From: Bacteroidaceae bacterium
GTDB lineage: Bacteria; Bacteroidota; Bacteroidia; Bacteroidales; Bacteroidaceae
NCBI GenBank assembly: GCA_017524545.1
Contig: JAFXVN010000030.1
Span: forward strand, 1-64,000
DNA: 64,000 nucleotides
Direction of reading: 5' to 3'
The notes beneath the pieces are model-generated. The model did not search any database and was not told the origin of the DNA. It saw only the letters and a program-made list of their open reading frames with translations. Position 1 is the first letter of the stretch, and the number at the start of each line of letters is the position of its first letter. The position numbers were made by a program, and so were the translations under genes. Of the stretch, positions 58,933 to 64,000 are shown in pieces.

Positions 58933-59023
58933 CAAAAAGATTTTGAAATAAAAGAACATGAGGCACAAAAACTCAACCCGCAGCATACAGCTTGATGGTT
59001 CTGCAGCCCAATATACCCACCCC

Positions 59024-59062
59024 TTACATCTGTGGTGTAAAGTTTTTACACGCATGATGTAA
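59024..59062. promoter_or_regulatory. 39-bp imperfect palindrome, candidate operator
   Basis: TTACATC (59024-59030) pairs with GATGTAA (59056-59062), and GTGTAAA (59035-59041) with TTTACAC (59045-59051). A further direct GTGTAAAG lies at 59069. It sits between the hydrolase and fucosidase promoters, in a 347-bp gap with nothing else visible. Looks like a dimeric regulator site. Confidence 0.45.
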
Positions 59063-59142
59063 GAACCGTGTAAAGCTGTTGACATACTCATGATTTCACT
59101 TCATTTTATGGCTAAACGCTTTTATCATTAGGAAATTATTTA

Positions 59143-59150
59143 TACCTTTG
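59143..59150 (+). promoter_or_regulatory. -7 box of the GH29 gene
   Basis: TACCTTTG, 61 bases before the ATG at 59211. Confidence 0.65.
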
Positions 59151-59210
59151 CAGCATCAAGCACCGACATACTAACGTCGTAACGATACGACTAACAACAA
59201 AAAAGCGACA

Positions 59211-60827
59211 ATGAAAAAGACCCTTTTATCACTTATCCTCTCCTGTGCCGCCATATCTGTCGTAGCACAAGAGACGTATAGAATCCCTGTCAGCGAAACC
59301 GACGAGAAGATGCAGACAGGACAGTTCGAACCCACTTGGCAGTCACTCATGCAACACGAGACACCCGAATGGTTCCGCAACGCCAAGTTTGGCATCTGGG
59401 CACATTGGGGTGCGCAATGCGTGGAGGGCAGCGGCGACTGGATGGCTCGCGAGATGTATATGGAGGGGAACTACAAATACCAGTTCCACCGCGAGCACTA
59501 CGGGCATCCTTCGGAGTTCGGCTACAAGGACATCCTGCCGCTTTTCAAGGCCGAGCGTTGGCAGCCTGACAGCCTCGTGGCCCGCTACAAGCGGTGCGGC
59601 GCGCAGTACTTCTTCGTCCTTGGCAACCACCATGACAACTTCGACCTCTGGGACTCGAAGTACCAGCCTTGGAACAGCAAGAACATCGGACCCAAGCGAG
59701 ACATCTTGGAGGAATGGGCTGCGGCGGCCAAGAAGTACGGACTTCCGCTCGGCATTTCCTTCCACGCCGACCATGCATGGACGTGGTTCGAGCCTTCGCA
59801 GCGTTTCGATTTGGAAGGCGAGAAAGCGGGCGTTTATTATGATGGCAACCTTCGGAAGGAAGACGGCAAGGGCAAGTGGTGGGAAGGCCTTGACCCCCAG
59901 ATGCTCTATCAGCAAGACCACCCGATGAGCAAGGGTTCGTGGGACAACGGCGCCATTCACGGGCAATGGGACTGGAGTCATGGTGCTTGCCCGCCCTCGC
60001 AGGAGTTTGTCACTAACTTCTACAACCGCACACTCGATGCCATCAATCGTTACAACCCCGACCTCATCTATTTCGACGTGACCGTGCTGCCCTTCTATCC
60101 CCTGAGCGACTGCGGCCTCAAGATTGCCACACATCTTTATAATAAGAACCCGCGAGGCGTGGTGTTCGGAAAGATACTGAATGAGGAGCAGAAGAAAGCT
60201 TTGACGTGGGATGTGGAGCGCGGCGCACCCAATCAGATGGTTGAGCGGCCTTGGCAGACCTGCAATTGCATCGGCGACTGGCACTACAACACAGGGACTT
60301 ACGAACGCGGCTATCGCTCGGCAACAAACCTCGTGAAGCAGCTGGTCGATATTGTCTCGAAGAACGGCAACCTGCTGCTTAACATCCCGCTTCGGGCTGA
60401 TGGCACATACGACGACAAGGCGGCCCGTTTCCTCGACGAGCTGGAAGCTTGGATGACGCAGAACGGCGAGAGCATCTTCGGCACTCGCCCCTGGGTGAAG
60501 TTCGGCGAAGGTCCTGTGGCCGAGAAGGACATCAAGATTAACTCGCAGGGCTTCAACGAAGGACAATACAACGGCATGGACTATCGCGACATCCGCTTCA
60601 ACCAGACAGAGAAGCACCTTTATGTGACCGCGATGGGTTGGCCGGACGACGGCAAGCTCCTCGTCAAGTCCCTTGCCAAAGGAAACCCCGACTTCAAGAA
60701 ACCCATCTCGTCCGTCCAGCTTTTAGGTTACGGCAAACTCAAAGCAAAGCAGACAAACTCAGGGCTGGAAGTACAACTCCCCCAGCCCTGCAATAAGATT
60801 GCCCCTGTCCTAAAAATCAAGAAATAG
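59211..60827 (+). CDS. GH29 alpha-L-fucosidase, exported
   Basis: 538 residues with a signal peptide (1-20, ending SVVAQ). GH29 motifs: EWFRNAKFGIWAHWGAQCVE, YFFVLGNHHDNFDLWDSKYQ, NSKNIGPKRDILEEW and NPDLIYFDVTVLPFYP, where the Asp of YFD (near 289) fits the nucleophile position. RSATNLVKQLVDIVSKNGNL LLN completes the barrel. It removes alpha-fucose from glycans by a retaining mechanism. The palindrome at 59024 is a possible control site. Confidence 0.92.
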   Translation: MKKTLLSLILSCAAISVVAQETYRIPVSETDEKMQTGQFEPTWQSLMQHETPEWFRNAKFGIWAHWGAQCVEGSGDWMAREMYMEGNYKYQFHREHYGHPSEFGYKDILPLFKAERWQPDSLVARYKRCGAQYFFVLGNHHDNFDLWDSKYQPWNSKNIGPKRDILEEWAAAAKKYGLPLGISFHADHAWTWFEPSQRFDLEGEKAGVYYDGNLRKEDGKGKWWEGLDPQMLYQQDHPMSKGSWDNGAIHGQWDWSHGACPPSQEFVTNFYNRTLDAINRYNPDLIYFDVTVLPFYPLSDCGLKIATHLYNKNPRGVVFGKILNEEQKKALTWDVERGAPNQMVERPWQTCNCIGDWHYNTGTYERGYRSATNLVKQLVDIVSKNGNLLLNIPLRADGTYDDKAARFLDELEAWMTQNGESIFGTRPWVKFGEGPVAEKDIKINSQGFNEGQYNGMDYRDIRFNQTEKHLYVTAMGWPDDGKLLVKSLAKGNPDFKKPISSVQLLGYGKLKAKQTNSGLEVQLPQPCNKIAPVLKIKK

Positions 60828-60880
60828 CTTCGAAGAACAACAACGCAAGCTGTGCGAAGGTAAATGTGAATAAAGTTTCG

Positions 60881-60888
60881 TACCTTTG
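60881..60888 (+). promoter_or_regulatory. -7 box of the rhuM-like gene
   Basis: TACCTTTG, 19 bases before the ATG at 60908. Confidence 0.6.
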
Positions 60889-60907
60889 CAAAGGGAAAAG
60901 GAATAAT

Positions 60908-61225
60908 ATGGCACAGAAAGAAAACAAACTGATTCTCTATAAGGACGATGAGGGGCACGTAAGCGTGAACGTGCGCTTTGCCGATGAAGATGTGTGGCTG
61001 ACACAAGCACAACTGGCTACAATTTATGCCACAACTCAGCAAAACATAAGTTTGCACCTTAAAGGAATCTATGGCGACAGCGAATTAGAAGATAACGAGG
61101 GAACTCACAAGAAATACTTGTTAGTTCGTCAAGAAGGCAAACGTCAGGTGCAAAGAGAGATTGACCATTATAACCTCGATGTCATTATTGCCCTCGGTTA
61201 TCGTGTGCAGTCGCCTGTGGTTTGA
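60908..61225 (+). pseudogene. RhuM-family protein, C-terminally truncated
   Basis: 105 residues matching the first third of RhuM-family proteins (full length around 330): LILYKDDEGHVSVNVRFADE, DVWLTQAQLATIYATTQQNI, EGKRQVQREIDHYNLDVIIA, LGYRVQSPVV then stop. The family normally continues GTQFRIWA and onward. The break lies exactly where the opposite-strand nuclease gene ends (stop codons 1 base apart), so a foreign segment replaced its 3' part. RhuM proteins are often linked to mobile or toxin-like loci; role unknown. Confidence 0.8.
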
Positions 61226-61226
61226 C

Positions 61227-62294
61227 CTAAAACTTTTTCGGAGAATACTTTAGGAGCCATTCTGCTGTCCTAAAATCAAGATACCTATGATGGAATTTCT
61301 GGAAAATGTCTTCGTCAGGGAATTCAGCAATAATTGCTTCTACAAAAGATTCAAGGCTAATAACCTGAAACTTGTATTTATATTTTTCATTCAATATGTC
61401 TGATAATTGTTTCTCGTCTTTTTCATTACTTGTGTTTTCTTGAGGGGAAATAATTATCGACAAGGATTCGTCAAGTTGTTCGTATAATCTGACTGCTTCT
61501 GTCAGAAGCAAGTTCCGATACACTTGAGATAACTTTATTTTGCCTGCTGCTATTCTCTCTTTACCCTCTTTGGTGAAAACGTGCGAGATGCCCTCACGTT
61601 CTGTGGCGGTTTTAACTGCTAATGACGGGTCTGAAGCTTGGTTAGTTCCAAGAATATCTGTGTATTTCGTTTCAATTGCAATAATGCCTTTCTTCCCATT
61701 CTTGGTGACATAGCGGAAAAAGGCATCCATGGCAGTCCTGTCATTCAGGCAATGATTGTAATAATCAGGAATGAATTCAATACCAACCTCTGTGATTTGT
61801 TCAATGTTAAGAATATCGTTTTTATCTACTAAACTAGAAACAACGTTAGCAAGCCGTCGTTTACCCTCATCACATGTTATAATTTCCATTAGAGGGAAAA
61901 ACAAATTAAAAGCCATTGGCTGGCTTGATAGGAAATTATTGAAAAGCCGGTCTTCGCCAATAGTCTCATACGCTTTTTTATTCTTTGTGCGGTATTTTGC
62001 ATACTCGAAGATTTCATGGTGTAGGAAATTACAACCAGATATTTGTCCGTCTTTAGCAAGATTAGGATGATAATATGTTATTCCTTTCCTGGTGAAAGAA
62101 CCACTTTCTGCGTGTGTTTGCCATCTACGAATTGCTTGTAGCAGTCGTGCTTTTCTTGTGAAGGCATTATCTGTTTTAACAAAGTGATGATTATCGGGTC
62201 TGTTGGAAGAATATGACAAGTATGTATCCAAATCACTCAAAACAGCAATCTCATCATTGATAGTCATTTGATCAATTACTCCTTTTAAGTCCAT
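61227..62294 (-). CDS. PGN_0703-like PD-(D/E)XK nuclease
   Basis: 355 residues from the Met at 62294 (MDLKGVIDQMTINDE). Pattern resembles the PGN_0703 family of putative restriction endonucleases: FLHHEIFEYAKYRTKNKKAY, FNLFFPLMEIITCDEGKR, and a PD-(D/E)XK-type centre GIIAIETKYTDILG, followed by LTEAVRLYEQLDESL. No methyltransferase gene is visible beside it. The gene is clearly AT-richer than the neighbours and replaces the end of the rhuM-like gene, so recent transfer is likely. A defence role is inferred from the family. Confidence 0.75.
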   Translation of the reverse strand: MDLKGVIDQMTINDEIAVLSDLDTYLSYSSNRPDNHHFVKTDNAFTRKARLLQAIRRWQTHAESGSFTRKGITYYHPNLAKDGQISGCNFLHHEIFEYAKYRTKNKKAYETIGEDRLFNNFLSSQPMAFNLFFPLMEIITCDEGKRRLANVVSSLVDKNDILNIEQITEVGIEFIPDYYNHCLNDRTAMDAFFRYVTKNGKKGIIAIETKYTDILGTNQASDPSLAVKTATEREGISHVFTKEGKERIAAGKIKLSQVYRNLLLTEAVRLYEQLDESLSIIISPQENTSNEKDEKQLSDILNEKYKYKFQVISLESFVEAIIAEFPDEDIFQKFHHRYLDFRTAEWLLKYSPKKF

Positions 62295-62453
62295 ATAGTT
62301 GGTTTTATGATTATGTTTGAAAAAAATGAGCAATTATAGAAGGCCACTTAGCTTCAAATCTGATGCAAAAATAGCGAATTTATATGAAACATGAAGCGCG
62401 TAGGCACAATTTTTGATGAAATAAATCAAAAATGGGCTTGCATTGACACCCGT

Positions 62454-64000
62454 TTACTTCACCTGTGTGCTTTGAGGGCCGAGGTAGGAGCGACGCTGGC
62501 CGCCGAAGTCGAGGACAATCTTCTGGAGCATGGTGCCGGGGTCTTGGCAGAGGATGCGGACGTAATGCTTGCCAGGCTTCTTGATGTAGAGCGTCGTCTT
62601 GTTGATGCGCGTGTTGCGCGGCACGCTCTCGTACCACTGCTGGGCGTATTCCCATGAGTTGGTGGCAGGATGCACTTGCAGGCCGTCGTCGATGCGCACG
62701 CCGTACTGGTTCTCGACATTGGTGCGCTCGTGACCTGCGAAACCTCGGTCAACGCTGGTCGTAAAGGTCGGCAGGACGTAGGTATAGACATCCACGAGTC
62801 CCTGCTGCCATGTGTAGAACTCGTAGTCGAGGCAGGGTGCTTTGCGGGCGCGGCTGTTCTGGCGCGGCAGCGTCGGGTCGCCCATCTGAACGACCTTGCC
62901 CTCGCAACCGAGGTTGTCGATGACGGTCATCTTCGTCACATCGTTCTCGTTCTTGCGGGCAAAGCACTCGGCAGGAATGGAGATGATGCCGTTGTCCTCC
63001 ACGAAGAGGCCCTTCAGCTCTTCCACTGAGGGTAAAGCAGGATTGAAGGCACTGACCTCGATGGTCTCGCTACTGCCTGCGCCCTCGATGGTGACGGTGC
63101 TGAGAGCCATCTCAGTCTGCGGCACCTGCTGCCAGTCGAGGCTGACCATGATGCGCTGCTGCTCGGCAGTCGTGCCTTCGGTCATGCTGAGTTTTATCCA
63201 CGAGGCAGAAGCAGAGGCTTTCCACGAAAGCGGCTGCTGTCCTTTGTTATACACATCTATATAATATTCGCGCGCGGGGAGGAACTTGTTGAAGATCGGC
63301 AGAGCCTGTCTGCGACGAGGACCGACGGTGCCGTACTCGCCCTCTGCCAGTACGCCGAGGCTTGCCGCCTCCGACAGTTCGGCCTTGCGCAGTTCGGGTT
63401 TCTCGAAGTAGCTGGCCGTCACGCCCTGCGTCATACCCATGATGCCGTCCCACTTGCCTTGCTCCAACTGGTTATAGCCCTTAGTGATGGTTTGCAGCTC
63501 GTCCCAGCAGGAGAGTGCTTCCTTCTCCCATCGCGCAGTAGCCGCTCTGTTCTGCAAGGCGTACCAACGGTTGCGCTGACCTGCCAACGTCATACGGTTC
63601 ATCAGCTCCGCTCCCTTGACGGGATAATAGACAGCTTCGTAGTAGCAACTGCGGAGAGACTCGGGCACGAGCTGCATGAGGCTATCCGCCATGCCACCGA
63701 TTGTTATGTACTCGGCAAGGCGACGCTCGGCCTCACCGTAGTTTGTCAGCGAGAACTCCGTATCGGTCTTCTGCTCGCGGGCATGGTCGTCGCTTGCCCA
63801 CTCCTGTCCCCAGCCCATGCACTCGGGCTTGCGCTGGAAAGCGAGGTCGTAGAAGGAGCAGAAGATGCGGTCGTAGGCAGCAGCGTGTCCGTCGTGAAGC
63901 ATACTCTCGGTCCACTCGGTGCGGTAGTTCAGACAACGCTCATAGCTGAAGCTCGGCATGTCGTAGGCCATCGCAAGGAACTGATCAACGGCGAACTCGC
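62454..64000 (-). CDS. GH115 family alpha-glucuronidase (C-terminal part)
   Basis: The frame is open to the window edge (EFAVDQFLAMAYDM read past 63971), so the N-terminal part lies beyond 64000. Visible are the end of the GH115 barrel region (WGQEWASDDHAREQKTDTEF, ESLRSCYYEAVYYPVKGAEL MNRM, RAATARWEKEALSCWDELQ) and the C-terminal beta domain (FTTSVDRGFAGHERTNVENQ .. KTTLYIKKPGKHYV). GH115 enzymes remove (4-O-methyl-)glucuronic acid from xylan. No sorting signal at the C-terminus (ends GPQSTQVK). Confidence 0.85.
   Translation of the reverse strand, partial: EFAVDQFLAMAYDMPSFSYERCLNYRTEWTESMLHDGHAAAYDRIFCSFYDLAFQRKPECMGWGQEWASDDHAREQKTDTEFSLTNYGEAERRLAEYITIGGMADSLMQLVPESLRSCYYEAVYYPVKGAELMNRMTLAGQRNRWYALQNRAATARWEKEALSCWDELQTITKGYNQLEQGKWDGIMGMTQGVTASYFEKPELRKAELSEAASLGVLAEGEYGTVGPRRRQALPIFNKFLPAREYYIDVYNKGQQPLSWKASASASWIKLSMTEGTTAEQQRIMVSLDWQQVPQTEMALSTVTIEGAGSSETIEVSAFNPALPSVEELKGLFVEDNGIISIPAECFARKNENDVTKMTVIDNLGCEGKVVQMGDPTLPRQNSRARKAPCLDYEFYTWQQGLVDVYTYVLPTFTTSVDRGFAGHERTNVENQYGVRIDDGLQVHPATNSWEYAQQWYESVPRNTRINKTTLYIKKPGKHYVRILCQDPGTMLQKIVLDFGGQRRSYLGPQSTQVK

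Overview
The window looks like chromosomal DNA from a Prevotella-type member of the Bacteroidales (gut or rumen). The grounds are the Bacteroidetes -7 promoter box TAnnTTTG in front of many genes, ten large secreted proteins ending in a type IX secretion-like C-terminal sorting signal (ends such as GIYIVNGKKVLVK), and a glycoside hydrolase set (GH29, GH32, GH43, GH92, GH115) typical of that group. No SusC/SusD pair, rRNA, tRNA, CRISPR array or complete insertion sequence was seen. Family names come from reading motifs, not from database searches.

Layout. 0-2.4 kb: a PadR/PspC stress operon and an OmpA-type lipoprotein. 2.7-31 kb: a block of very large exported proteins (SGNH hydrolase with LamG domains, C1 papain-type peptidase, F5/8-type binding protein, two CotH-type proteins, two tandem paralogues) interrupted by a broken REP-associated transposase and a small ParE-type toxin-antitoxin pair. 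31-43 kb: a 54-residue peptide gene, a DUF3472-type protein, alkaline phosphatase, GH43 with FG-GAP repeats, GH92 and a double F5/8 protein. 43-51 kb: an accessory island of toxin-antitoxin-like modules in various states of decay (retropepsin-like cassette, MNT plus truncated HEPN, DUF6169-like pair, GNAT antitoxin with deleted toxin, AbiEii-type pair, orphan HigA), containing another GLUG-repeat surface protein followed by a second small peptide gene. 51-64 kb: GH32, NhaC antiporter and POT peptide transporter in one direction, then SulP, an alpha/beta hydrolase, GH29, a truncated RhuM gene, an AT-rich PGN_0703-like nuclease and a GH115 gene running off the end.

How it works together. Most products are predicted to reach the envelope, where peptidase, phosphatase, esterase and glycosidases would take apart host or plant glycoconjugates; the binding modules (LamG, F5/8, trefoil-like) would hold substrates or cells. 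The transporters would import peptides, sulfate and possibly the released acids.

The strongest unexplained signals are repeats. (1) More than twenty short degenerate tandem arrays with a period of 7, 8 or 9 bp occur between genes and, in frame, inside genes; they recur in the linker before the sorting signal and in signal-peptide coding sequence. (2) A 71-73 bp double-palindrome element sits twice in frame inside the GH32 gene. (3) Two copies of a composite 22-bp/21-bp palindromic array and two copies of a GGAAGTTAA hairpin element are dispersed between genes. (4) Two related small peptide genes follow directly behind sorting-signal proteins.
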